64,000 nucleotides of DNA from NCBI RefSeq assembly GCF_003952465.1, contig NZ_CP034448.1:7417001-7481000 (forward strand). The letters run 5' to 3'. Numbering within the stretch: position 1 is the stretch's first letter; the number at the start of each line of letters is the position of its first letter. The position numbers and the translations under genes were made by a program. Below are positions 29,301 through 39,937 of the stretch, in pieces. A model generated the notes under the pieces. That model was not told the origin of the DNA. It saw nothing but the letters and a program-made list of their open reading frames with translations, and did not search any database. This DNA is from Mesorhizobium sp. M1B.F.Ca.ET.045.04.1.1. GTDB taxonomy: Bacteria > Pseudomonadota > Alphaproteobacteria > Rhizobiales > Rhizobiaceae.

Positions 29301-32300
29301 GGTGGTCAGGTCGAAGCTGGTATTGGAAGCGCCATAGAAATAGAGGACATCATAGCCGCTTCCGCCGTCGAGCACGTTGGAAGTGTTCCAGTTTGTGCTG
29401 CTGGTGACATAAATGGCGTCATTGCCATCTCCGGCGTGCACGGTGGCCGCGCCGGTGGAAAGGTAAATGGCCTCTTGACCGGATCCGCTGCCATTGACGG
29501 TGATGTCCTGGCCGGGCTTGAGGTAAAGCGCGCTGGCAGAGTTCGAGTAGTTGACGAGATCGACCTCCTCGAAACCCGTGAACTGCGCCAGGCTGTTCAG
29601 GTCAAACGTGCCGGAGCCGTAAAGAACGAGGGTGTCATGACCTGAACCTCCCGTCAGGCTGTCCGTGCTGTTGAAGGTCGCGGCCGAGCCGTTGACCGTC
29701 GTGCCGGCCGGGTCGGCGACGACGGTATCGGCTCCGGTGGTTAGTTTGATCACATTGCCGTTGTCCGGAGGGGCGCTATACGTCCCGCTGGCGTCGACGA
29801 TGGTTTCGATGGAGGACGTGGCGAACAGGGCATCGCGCTGCTCGGCGGTGAAGTTGAAGCCGTTGGCGACGACGGTGTCGTTACCGCCGCCGCCATAGAC
29901 CTGGTAGGCAGTGCCAATATTGGTGACGGTAAAGGTGGTGCCCGAGGCGTTTGAGCTCGTCACCGTCAGGCCGGAGACCTGCTCGCCGGAGAGATCGAGG
30001 CTGCTGTCGGCGGTATCGAGCCGGCCGCCATTATTAACACCATAGATATACTGAAAGCCGGACAGGCTGGCGGTATCGACCTCGAGGGTTGTGTTGCTAT
30101 CCCAAAGATAGAGAGATTCGATGTTGCTGATGCTGGCGGTGGTCAGGTCGAAGCTGGTATTGGAAGCGCCATAGAAATAGAGGACATCATAGCCGCTTCC
30201 GCCGTCGAGCACGTTGGAAGTGTTCCAGTTTGTGCTGCTGGTGACATAAATGGCGTCATTGCCATCTCCGGCGTGCACGGTGGCCGCGCCGGTGGAAAGG
30301 TAAATGGCCTCTTGACCGGATCCGCTGCCATTGACGGTGATGTCCTGGCCGGGCTTGAGGTAAAGCGCGCTGGCAGAGTTCGAGTAGTTGACGAGATCGA
30401 CCTCCTCGAAACCCGTGAACTGCGCCAGGCTGTTCAGGTCAAACGTGCCGGAGCCGTAAAGAACGAGGGTGTCATGACCTGAACCTCCCGTCAGGCTGTC
30501 CGTGCTGTTGAAGGTCGCGGCCGAGCCGTTGACCGTCGTGCCGGCCGGGTCGGCGACGACGGTATCGGCTCCGGTGGTTAGTTTGATCACATTGCCGTTG
30601 TCCGGAGGGGCGCTATACGTCCCGCTGGCGTCGACGATGGTTTCGATGGAGGACGTGGCGAACAGGGCATCGCGCTGCTCGGCGGTGAAGTTGAAGCCGT
30701 TGGCGACGACGGTGTCGTTACCGCCGCCGCCATAGACCTGGTAGGCAGTGCCAATATTGGTGACGGTAAAGGTGGTGCCCGAGGCGTTTGAGCTCGTCAC
30801 CGTCAGGCCGGAGACCTGCTCGCCGGAGAGATCGAGGCTGCTGTCGGCGGTATCGAGCCGGCCGCCATTATTAACACCATAGATATACTGAAAGCCGGAC
30901 AGGCTGGCGGTATCGACCTCGAGGGTTGTGTTGCTATCCCAAAGATAGAGAGATTCGATGTTGCTGATGCTGGCGGTGGTCAGGTCGAAGCTGGTATTGG
31001 AAGCGCCATAGAAATAGAGGACATCATAGCCGCTTCCGCCGTCGAGCACGTTGGAAGTGTTCCAGTTTGTGCTGCTGGTGACATAAATGGCGTCATTGCC
31101 ATCTCCGGCGTGCACGGTGGCCGCGCCGGTGGAAAGGTAAATGGCCTCTTGACCGGATCCGCTGCCATTGACGGTGATGTCCTGGCCGGGCTTGAGGTAA
31201 AGCGCGCTGGCAGAGTTCGAGTAGTTGACGAGATCGACCTCCTCAAAACCCGTGAACTGCGCCAGGCTGTTCAGGTCGAACGTGCCGGAACCGTAAAGAA
31301 CGAGCGAGTCGGTCTCGCTGCCGCCCGTGAGGCTGTCGCCCGCGTTGAATGTGACCGCATTGCCGGTCACCTGCGTGTCCTGGGTCTGCGGACCAACGGT
31401 GTCGTTTCCGGTGGTGAGGGCGATCTGGTTGCGCGGCAGCACCTCGACCGTGAAGGTTTGGTCGACATAGGCACCAGACTGGTCAGTCGCCCTGACCGTC
31501 ACCGGATGGCTGCTGGCCTGCTGATAGTCGAACCCGGTGCTGCCGACCCGGAGCTGATTGCCAGAAATCGTGAACTGGGAACCATCGAGCCCCGGCAGGA
31601 TGCTGTAGGTGAGGGTGTCACTCTGGTCACGATCGATGGCCGAGAGCGTGCCGACAATGGCCCCGGCCAGATTTGCGGGCACGGAATCATTTGAAAGCGT
31701 CAGATCGGCTGGCGCGTCGTTGGTGCCAAGGATGGTGACGGCCACCGTCTGCTCGGCATAGCCGTTATGGTTGTCGCTCACCCGGACCGTGAAGCTGTCA
31801 GATAGGCTCTCGCCCTGGGCCAGTGCATCGACCGCGCCGGTGTCATTCACCGTGTAGTGCCAGGTGCCGTCGGCATCGACCGTTGCCATGCCGTAGGCCG
31901 CTGCGGCGCTCACCGAGAAGGCATGCGTGTCGCCAACATCGACATCGCTGAAGATAACCTGGCCTGTCGCCGTCCTGGACGCGCCGTCGTCGCCTTCGGA
32001 CACCGAGCCGCTCTGGGCGGCCGACGTGATCACCGGGGCATCGTTGACGCCGGTGACCGTCACCGAGACCGTGCCGGTGTTGGAGACCGCACCGTGACTG
32101 TCGGTCGCGGTGTAGGTGAACGCCACCTGGCGCGTCGCGCCTGCGGCTAGGTCCTGGAAGCCTGAGCCGGGGTTGAAGCTGAAGGTGCCGTCATTGTTGT
32201 TGCTGACGCTGCCTTCCGTCGGCTGCGAGGTGATCGTGTAGTGGAGCGTCGATGGATCGTCGTCGGCATCGGGGTCATCGCCGGCAAAGGCGCCCGTCAC

Positions 32301-35300
32301 AGCCAGCCCGTCCTCGGTCGCCAAAAGCAGAACGTTCTTTACGATCGGCGCGTGGTTGACCGGCGTTGGCGCGATGGTGACCGCAAGCGTTTGGGTGATA
32401 GAGGTTGTGTCGCTGGCAAGTCCAGTAGACAGGAGCGCGGTGTCGGTGACGACGGCGGTCACGGAGAGCGTAAAGCTGCCGCTCCAGCCTGAGGGCGGCG
32501 TCATGACCAGCGGCGTTGTCGCAAGAGACGCGATGTCGGCGGGATCGCTGACAACCCAATCGCCTGTCGCTGGATCGAGTGCACCAACCGAGAACGTTGC
32601 GCCGGCAGGGAAGCCCGAGAGCCGTAGCACGAGTTTCTCGGAGCCGTCGGTGTCGGTGGGCGCGGCCGTGATCGTCGGCAGCGTCAGGGGCTGGTCCTGG
32701 GGGGCCTCGGCAGGCACCGTCAACAGCCGCGCATAAACCTCAGCGGCACTTACCGAAGGATCACCGTACCAGGTTTGAACCAGTCGACCATCCGAAAGTA
32801 CTGCCAGCGGAATAGAGTGTCCGCCAAAACTGACCTGGTTGCCAGCGGTGGTCTCGTTGAGCTGAAACTCCTGCCCGACCGCAGTGCCTGATGCATCGTA
32901 GCGCTGGCCGTAGAGACCCCAACCAGACCCATCCTGGCCATAGGAGATCCAGGTCACGACGAACCCGCCATCCGCAAGCGCTGCTACGGAGGGAGACTGC
33001 TGGTCACCGGCGGTGTAGGTGTTGACGCGGAACTCGCCGCCGGAAGCTGTGCCGTCGGCGTCGTAGCGCTGGCCATAAACGCCCCAACCTGAGCCGTCCT
33101 GTCCATTGGACATCCAGGTCACGACAAAGCCGCCGCTCGCCAGCGCCGCTACCGTTGGAGCCACTTGGTCACCGGCCGTATAAGTGTTGACACGGAACTC
33201 GCCACCTAAAGGCGCGCCGTCGGCGCCGTATCGCTGGCCGTACACGCCTTCACCGGACCCGTCCTGCCCCACGGACCTCCATGTCACGACAAAGCCACCG
33301 TCCGCCAGCGCAGCCACTGAGGGTGCCCACTGGTCATTCGCTGTATAGGTGTTGACCCTGAACTCACTGCCTAGCGGACTGCCGTCTGCCCCGTAGCGCT
33401 GTCCGTAGATACCGAGACCTGAGCCGTCCTGGAGGTTGGACTGCCACGTCACGACGAAGCCGCCGTTCGTCAGAGAGGCCACTGAGGGGGCCCATTGCTC
33501 ATAAAGCGTATAGGTGTTGACGCGGAACTCGCTACCCAACGGGGCGCCATCAGCGCCGTAGCGCTGGCCGTACACCCCCCACCCCGAGCCGTCCTGGAGG
33601 AACGAACTCCACGTCACGACGAAGCCGCCGCCCGCCAGTGCCGCCACCGAGGGGTAGGCCTGCCAGTCGGAAATATAGGTATTGATGTGGAACTCACCGC
33701 CGATTGGAGCCCCATCAGCGCCGTAGCGCTGGCCATAGACGCCGTAGAAAACGCCGTAGGGTCCGGCCTCCTGGCCATCGGACATCCACGTGACGACGAA
33801 GCCGCCGTCCGCAAGGGCCGCAACCGAGGGCAAGGACTGGTCGTTCGCCGTATAACTATTGACCCGAAACTCGCCACCTACGGGTTGCGGCGTGAGGTTC
33901 GTTGGCGATGCGCCGATGACCAGCGTCGGCGTATCGGCCACTGGTGCAACGTCGATAGGGGCCGTCGCCGTCGCCGTTCCGCCGTGGCCGTCGTCGATCG
34001 TATAGTCAAAGCTCGCGATGCCGGAGAAGTTTGCGGCAGGCGTGAAATCGATCGCGCTGCCGTTCAGGACGGCCGTGCCGTTCGTCGCATTGCTGACGCC
34101 GGTCACCGAGAGCACGTCGTTGGTGTCAGGATCGGTGTCGTTGGCAAGAAGCTGGGGCGCCAAAACGGTGAACGATGTGTCCTCGCTACCGGCGATCTGG
34201 TCATCGACGGCGAGCGGCGCATCGTTGGTGCCGGTGATCGTAATGGTAATCGGTTGCGTTGAAGTCGCTCCGTGATTGTCGGTTACCGTGACGTCATAGC
34301 GCACCGTGAGGGTTTCGCCGCTGGCGAGGAAATCAATGGCGCTATCGGTGATGTGATACGCCCAGTCGATCGCTCCGATGCCGGTTCCCGTGCTGTCGCT
34401 GTCGTTGAACGCAATGCTTCCGGTGGCCGCCAATGTGCTTTGCTGGCCTGCCGTCAGGTTCCCGCCCGACCAAATAAAGCTTGCTGCACCTGCAGCGACG
34501 GTGTGCGTGTCGCTAAGGTCCGCATCCGTAAAGATGATCGTTCCTGATGTTTGATCCTGGCTCGACGAGCCAACCGTCGATGGCCGCTCGACGATCGATC
34601 CGACCAGATCGGATCCCGATCCAGTCGTAAGCACGATGTTGTCCGCCACGTAGTACGGATAGTCCATCGGCGCAAATTGCAGGTCGACCAAGCCAGCGGA
34701 AAAACTCGGGTCGAAATGGAATGTCTGAAAGTCGACATGTGCAGAGTCGGTGACGAACGTCTGGGTAATCTGTCGGTCGTCGGCCAAAGTCCCGATGAAA
34801 GTTGCTGAATATGGCGCGGCGTATTGAGCATCGAGATCAATTGAACTGATTCCGAACGTCTTTCCGTCTGGTCGATAGATGTGTATCGCCTCCCCAGGCG
34901 AGGATGGCGACAAGGCTGTGCCGGACGCCCAAGCATAAAAGATCAGATAATTTGTTGGCGTGGGTTGTGTAGCGGCGAATGCGAAGCCGTTATGACTGTA
35001 GCTCGGCGTACGCAGGTATCCGCCCATCGGATCGAGGTCTTCGAAATCTATCCGGGACGTGGATTGGGATGATGGAACGATCACCGGCGCGTCGTTGGTG
35101 CCGTGGATGGTGACGGTGACCACCTGGCTGGCGGTGCCGTCGGAGGAGACCGCGGTGAAGCTGTCGGTGATCGTTTGCCCGGCGCCGAGCTGCTGGATCG
35201 CCGCCTGCGTGTCGTCGGCGCTGTAGGTCCAGTTGCCGTCGGCGGCGAGCGTGAAGGTGCCCAAGCCATTGCTGCCGGCAACGCCGGCCTGCGCCGCGAA

Positions 35301-37943
35301 GCTCGACTGGCCCTGGTCGACATCGGCGATGGTCAGCGCGCCGGAGGTGTTCAGGCGGTTGCCCGCATCGACCGCCACGTCCTCGGTCACGTTGCTGGCG
35401 GCGACGCCGCCGATCACCGGCACGTCGTTGGTGCCGTGGATGGTGACGCTGATCTGCTGCTGGGTGCCATCGACAGTCGTCACCGTGAAGGTGTCGGTGA
35501 GCGTGTCGCCGGCATTGAGCGCCTGGACGGCGGCGTTGGCGTTGTCGAGCGTGTAGGTCCACAGGCCCGCCGCCGTCATTCCGAAGGTGCCGTAGCCATG
35601 GTCGGTGGCCGCACCGGCGGTGACCGCCGTGAAGGTGTTGGCAGGATTGTCGACGTCGGTGTCGGTCAAGGTGCCGCTCGCCATCGGCGTCCCGGCGTCG
35701 GCGTTGGCGACGCCGCCGGCTTCCACGACCGAGCCGGTCGAGGTACCGGAGATCACCGCCGCGTCGTTGGTGCCGGTGATGTCGATCGACACCGTCTGGG
35801 CGGCGATACCGCCATTGTGGTCGTCGACCCGCACCGTGAAGCTGTCGGCGAGATGTTCGCCGGCGGCAAGTGCATCGACCGCGCCGCTGTCACTCACAGT
35901 ATAATGCCAGGTGCCGTCAGGATCGATGCTCGCCGTGCCATGGGCGGCGGCAACGCTCACCGACAAGGTATGGCTGTCGCTGCTGTCGACGTCGGTGAAG
36001 GTGACCTGACCGGTCGCACTCTTGGCCGAGGCCGGCTGGCCGTCGCCTTCCGAGACGCTACTCGACTGCGGGCCGGAGGTGATCACCGGCGCGTCGTTGA
36101 CGCCGTGGATGGTGACTGCCACCGACTGCTCGGCAAAGCCGTTATGGTTGTCGCTCACCCGGACCGTGAAGCTGTCAGATAGGCTCTCGCCCTGGGCCAG
36201 TGCATCGACCGCGCCGGTGTCATTCACCGTGTAGTGCCAGGTGCCGTCGGCATCGACCGTTGCCATGCCGTAGGCCGCTGCGGCGCTCACCGAGAAGGCA
36301 TGCGTGTCGCCAACATCGACATCGCTGAAGATAACCTGGCCTGTCGCCGTCCTGGACGCGCCGTCGTCGCCTTCGGACACCGAGCCGCTCTGGGCGGCCG
36401 ACGTGATCACCGGGGCATCGTTGACGCCGGTGACCGTCACCGAGACCGTGCCGGTGTTGGAGACCGCACCGTGACTGTCGGTCGCGGTGTAGGTGAACGC
36501 CACCTGGCGCGTCGCGCCTGCGGCTAGGTCCTGGAAGCCTGAGCCGGGGTTGAAGCTGAAGGTGCCGTCATTGTTGTTGCTGACGCTGCCTTCCGTCGGC
36601 TGCGAGGTGATCGTGTAGTGGAGCGTCGATGGATCGTCGTCGGCATCGGGGTCATCGCCGGCAAAGGCGCCCGTCACAGCCAGCCCGTCCTCGGTCGCCA
36701 AAAGCAGAACGTTCTGCACGACTGGTGGGTGGTTGATAGCGGGCGGCGCCACAATCACCGGGTCGGCCGTGACGATCTCGGAGTGACCCTGAAGATCGGT
36801 ATAGGAGGCAACGACCCGGACCTCTTTGCCAGTGTCGCTGCTGTTAATCGTATATTGGCTCGAGGTGCTCGACTGGACCGTGGTCCAGCTCACGCCGTCG
36901 ACCGAAACCTGCCATCGGTAGGTGATCTTGGTGACCTTTGGCAGCCCATCGGCATCGCTGAGCTGGGCTGTCAAAACCGCGCCCGCGAGGAACTGGCCGG
37001 TCGACGACGTCATCGTGACGGCACCGACCCGATCGACGTCGGTGATCGCATTCGTGGCGATGCTCGCGAGACTCTCCGAATTGCCGTGGCCGTCCACGTA
37101 GGTGACCAGCACCCGGAACTGCTTGCCGCTCGCATCGTAGGGTAGCGCGTAGATCTGACTGGTTGCGCCGGCAACATTCTGCCATTTTCCACCACTCAGC
37201 ACCTGCCATTGATAGGTGGCGCCGCCAGTTGGCGCGCCGTCGGGATCGCTGATGACCGCCGTCAGGACTTGGCCTTCGGCCTGCACACCGTTGATCGCGA
37301 CGGACCCAGGCTGATTGACAATCGTCACCAGCGCCGTCGGCGCGCTCGTGATCCCGGTCTCGACGTGTCCTTGGGTGTCCGTGTACGAAGCCAGTACTCG
37401 AACCTGCTTGCCCCCGTCGGCGTAGGCGAGCGTGTACTGGTTGGAACTGCTCGACTGGACTGTCACCCAAGTTCCGTTCGTCAGGACCTGCCACGAATAG
37501 ACGATGCCGTTTGCCGGCACGCCATCCGCGTCGGTGACTGTGGCCGTCAGTGTCTGCCCGGTGGCTGTGGTGCCGCTGATCGCGACCGAACCGGTCTGGT
37601 TTACGTCATTGACTGAAAAGATTGCGCTGGTTGCACTGTCCGTAACCGCATTCTTGCCGCTGCCTTCCGGATAGCTCGCGACGACCTTGTACAGTGCAGT
37701 TGTCGATGATGTGGACGAGGAATAGGGTATGGCATAGCTGGTGGCGGTAGCGCCCGAGATTGCTTGCCACGTCGCCCCTCCATCGTAAGAGACGTACCAT
37801 TGATAGCTCACCTTCTTCGGCGCGCCATCCGGATCGGTGATGCCCGTCACCGTTAGCGTCTGTCCCTCGGATATCTGGCCTGTTTGACCCGTCGTGTAAG
37901 TCGACCCAGCACCCTGGACCGAGAGTATCCCATTCCCAAGCAT
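20367..37943 (-). CDS. Giant RTX/VCBS/cadherin-type secreted protein, locus 2 (reading frame broken near the C-terminus)
   Basis: About 17.6 kb, or ~5,860 codons if the frame were whole. The chosen start is ATG at 37941-37943, with AGGGGG 6-7 nt upstream; an upstream in-frame start lacks this. Order of domains: four ~95-residue Ig-like YQWQV repeats; cadherin/VCBS domains; a unique lectin-like domain (~35.07-34.56 kb); a cadherin-like domain; six to seven ~52-residue GGFVVTW repeats; more VCBS/cadherin; four 279-residue RTX-like repeats with GGSGHDTLVLYG and GGGGNDTVVANG motifs; VCBS blocks; then a beta-helix region entered through NWFDGANWSTGAVPTAADTA. The main frame runs to ~23.34 kb. The continuation lies in other frames (22.2-23.26, 21.1-22.1 and 20.37-21.15 kb), ending with a module shared with the locus 1 giant. 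Probable type I-secreted adhesin. Whether it is truly truncated or misassembled cannot be decided from this sequence alone. Confidence 0.82.
20871..24000 (-). repeat. ~1-kb repeated beta-helix units in the C-terminal region of the locus 2 giant
   Basis: The stretch ~20871-21893 matches ~22981-24003 at a constant offset of 2,110 bp with only one difference noticed (21773 versus 23883). A third, related copy lies between. The offset is not a multiple of three, which matches the frame break. The units encode LQLGGSSTATGYIYLDLNA, SDGGLYIYANNWGPGDDG and ATRFNNTGLVDVESGTLS. Confidence 0.85.
21900..22460 (-). repeat. Deletion-riddled repeat copy causing multiple frameshifts
   Basis: Compared with the intact sister sequence at ~22470-22900 and ~23580-23900, this stretch lacks many single bases, mostly in homopolymers. 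Examples are GGCCCC for GGCCCCC near 22340, CGGATCG for CGGATTCG near 22446, and GCGATTGCAGG for GCCGATTGCCAGG near 22400. Nearly all differences are deletions, a pattern typical of an unpolished consensus. Confidence 0.75.
24742..26372 (-). repeat. 1.63-kb VCBS/cadherin block, copy C
   Basis: Nearly identical to 35086-36716 (offset 10,344 bp). One difference noted is ATG versus GTG at 25873/36217, changing Ile to Thr. Parts recur at 26758-27775 (offset 2,016) and 31753-32337 (offset 5,967). Encodes NHPPVV-type cadherin and VCBS domains. Confidence 0.88.
26758..27775 (-). repeat. VCBS block, partial copy B
   Basis: About 1 kb matching 24742-25759 at offset 2,016 bp. It then joins directly to a diverged cadherin-like unit, so one internal VCBS domain is absent compared with copies A and C. 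Confidence 0.85.
28100..31300 (-). repeat. Four near-identical 837-bp RTX-like units
   Basis: Landmarks repeat exactly every 837 bp (28469, 29306, 30143, 30980). Each unit encodes 279 residues containing RTX-like calcium-binding motifs (GGSGHDTLV, HAGDGNDAIYV, GGSGYDVLYF, GGGGNDTVV). Units two and three appear identical to each other. The fourth diverges after ~31290 into LTGGSETDSLVLYG, which marks the original, older unit edge. Recent tandem amplification is the simplest reading. Confidence 0.93.
31753..32337 (-). repeat. VCBS/cadherin block, partial copy D
   Basis: About 0.6 kb matching 25786-26370 at offset 5,967 bp. It encodes the NHNGYAEQTVAVTI variant and the cadherin-like domain before it. 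Confidence 0.85.
32760..33890 (-). repeat. Six to seven ~52-residue GGFVVTW repeats
   Basis: Each unit reads approximately FRVNTYTxxDQxxPSVAALADGGFVVTW...GVYGQRYGADG at protein level. DNA copies are diverged, unlike the 333- and 837-bp arrays, so this array is older. The pattern suggests a small beta-propeller or beta-prism domain within the giant protein. Confidence 0.75.
35086..36716 (-). repeat. 1.63-kb VCBS/cadherin block, copy A
   Basis: Near-identical counterpart of 24742-26372. Both copies lie in the same orientation 10.3 kb apart inside one gene, so recombination between them could delete or duplicate ten kilobases in frame (10,344 is divisible by three). Confidence 0.88.
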
Positions 37944-38401
37944 CGTCGTCCCCCTGATGGGCCACGCGGGTTCCAAACGCCGCGAAAGCACCAACCTTCC
38001 AATTGGCGCCGGGTACCAAGGCCGCATCTAACCCCAAGATACGCTGCGCAAAATCGGCCCGCAGCACCCAAATGGGTTATGCGGCACTCCTTTCAATGTT
38101 TCGCTTCAAAATGTGCGAGAAGTTACCGATTTGCGAGCCGACCGTCGACGGTACAGCCCATACACTGCCGCTGCAGCTATGCCATCAACGAGCGAGCAGA
38201 CAAATGTTAGTGCATCGATTGACGTAGAAGGGCCTGTATCTACTAGCCCACTTCCACGCCTAAAAAGTTGAAAGCCTCCCTGTTCAATCGGTTGAAATTT
38301 CCGACCAAAAGGAGTGTTGTGGAGAACAATTCTTATTAAGAATAATCTCGTATTTTTTCCATCGTTGTGCTTAGATAAATTCGTTTCGCTGCTTTCGTTC
38401 A
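37944..38401. other. Divergent intergenic region between the locus 2 giant and LuxR copy 2
   Basis: About 460 bp holding the putative promoters of the 17.6-kb giant operon (leftwards) and the LuxR gene (rightwards). The stretch 38320-38400 is AT-rich. No terminator or RNA gene recognised. Confidence 0.5.
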
Positions 38402-39529
38402 ATGTTGGGGATGGGTGTGGGCGCGCAAATCGATTTTGCTGCGATCGGCGCGGCTTTTTCTGAGGCAGCCGTTGATCCGACGCGTTGGAATTCCGCGATG
38501 GACGTGGCTCAAAAAGCCACAGGAAGCGCTGGCGCATTGCTCTTTGACATAAAGGGGCATCTACCCACTATTCCGCGCAGCAATTCGATGGAGTCTTCGT
38601 TCGACGTTTACGTGCGCGATGAGTGGATCCACCGCGATGAGCGGTATCGTCTCGTGCCGTTCCTCGCGCGGAACGGGGTCAGCTCCGATCTCGATCTTCG
38701 GACGCCTGACGCTATCGTAAAGCATCCATACTACCAGGAATTCCTTGCGCCTTTGGGCCTTCGATGGTGCGCACTCGTCAAGATCGCTGCCGGAGACCAG
38801 TTCTGGTCACTGTCGCTGCAGCGGACGATTGAGCAAGGTCCGTTCCTGCCACAGGAGATTCAAGAGCTGGGTGAGCTCTCAAAGAACTTAGGCTCGGTGT
38901 CCGCCCTTGCTCGGGCACTGGGATTTGCGCGGGCTGAAGGCGCGCTGGAAGCGTTCAACTCCAGCGGAACCGCCGCTTTGATGCTCGACCGTCGCGGCGA
39001 GGTCTTGGGGGTTAATAATGCTGCAGAGCAGTTGATGGGAAGGGACATTCAGGTCAGGGGCAGGCGTATCGCCTCGAGAGACAGGAATGCGACGGACGAG
39101 TTGGACCGCACCCTTCGAGCATTGTTATGGCAGGCATCTCAGTCCGTGGTGATGCCTCCGGTCCGGTTGCCACGCACCAAGGGACGTCCGTTGTTTGCCT
39201 ATGCGCTGCGTCTTTCGGGCGTGTCATGCAATGCGCTCGCCCCTTGTCAGGTGATCGTCCTCGTCGTGGATCCTGACTTGTCTCCTCGACCACCGGAACT
39301 GGCCTTCCGAGTGTGCTTCGGGCTTACTCCTGCGGAAGCAAGACTTGCGCGCGAGCTCTCGTCGGGCGAGGAGCTGGCAAGAGCAGCTGATCGATTGGGA
39401 GTGTGCTACGAGACCGCGCGCGCCCGGCTCAAGGCCATCTTCGCTAAGACAGGCACTCATCGGCAAGCTGAACTTGTCGCTCTGTTTTCCCGTCTTGCTC
39501 CGGTCAGTCGGCACACGTCCGTGAAATAG
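38402..39529 (+). CDS. LuxR-family transcriptional regulator (copy 2)
   Basis: A 375-residue protein with a C-terminal LuxR-type helix-turn-helix (FGLTPAEARLARELSSGEE and YETARARLKAIFAKTGTHRQ). A PAS-like segment lies at ~195-230 (ALMLDRRGEVLGVNNAAEQL). The N-terminal ~180 residues resemble the same region of copies 1 and 3. The start is uncertain: ATG at 38402 gives the longest protein, and ATG at 38411 has a preceding GGGG. It is transcribed away from the giant locus 2 gene with a shared upstream region, which makes it a candidate regulator of that locus; this is inference from position. Confidence 0.82.
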   Translation: MLGMGVGAQIDFAAIGAAFSEAAVDPTRWNSAMDVAQKATGSAGALLFDIKGHLPTIPRSNSMESSFDVYVRDEWIHRDERYRLVPFLARNGVSSDLDLRTPDAIVKHPYYQEFLAPLGLRWCALVKIAAGDQFWSLSLQRTIEQGPFLPQEIQELGELSKNLGSVSALARALGFARAEGALEAFNSSGTAALMLDRRGEVLGVNNAAEQLMGRDIQVRGRRIASRDRNATDELDRTLRALLWQASQSVVMPPVRLPRTKGRPLFAYALRLSGVSCNALAPCQVIVLVVDPDLSPRPPELAFRVCFGLTPAEARLARELSSGEELARAADRLGVCYETARARLKAIFAKTGTHRQAELVALFSRLAPVSRHTSVK

Positions 39530-39937
39530 CCATCGGCAGTGCAGCATCGCACGTGCGGCGACAAGAAAGCTGCCGATTATCACCCATCGCAGCGGTTCAA
39601 AAAGGGGACAGCCTCTTGCGCCCAGACAGAGCAATGCCTGACCTCCCCACATTGCAGCCAAGGCGCTTTGCCAGAAAGGTTGCGTCCCGTGCAATGAACA
39701 ACTCATACCGCAGTTTCGATCGCCAGCAGTTCCTCGCAAGTCTGTGCAACAGCCACCGCACGGTTGGCCGACGGATGCTTTTGCTCCGTCGGCCATCGAC
39801 TCCTTGCCTCGATCGTTGGATCGACCGCGGTTGCTACCGCGTCGGTCACCTGTCTCAGGAAAGTCATCGCCCCGCCCGATTAAACTTTAGGGCGCATCAA
39901 GAAGGACGCATCACCCGGATGGGTGAAAGCCGGTTCT
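39530..39937. other. Convergent intergenic region between LuxR copies 2 and 3
   Basis: About 400 bp. Apart from the hairpin at 39765-39795, nothing is recognised. Open frames crossing it on either strand show no family features. Confidence 0.45.
39765..39795. terminator. Perfect 11-bp hairpin between convergent LuxR genes
   Basis: TGGCCGACGGA (39765-39775) and TCCGTCGGCCA (39785-39795) form an 11-bp stem with a 9-nt loop. The location between two convergent genes fits a shared terminator, although neither side has a proper T-run. Confidence 0.5.
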
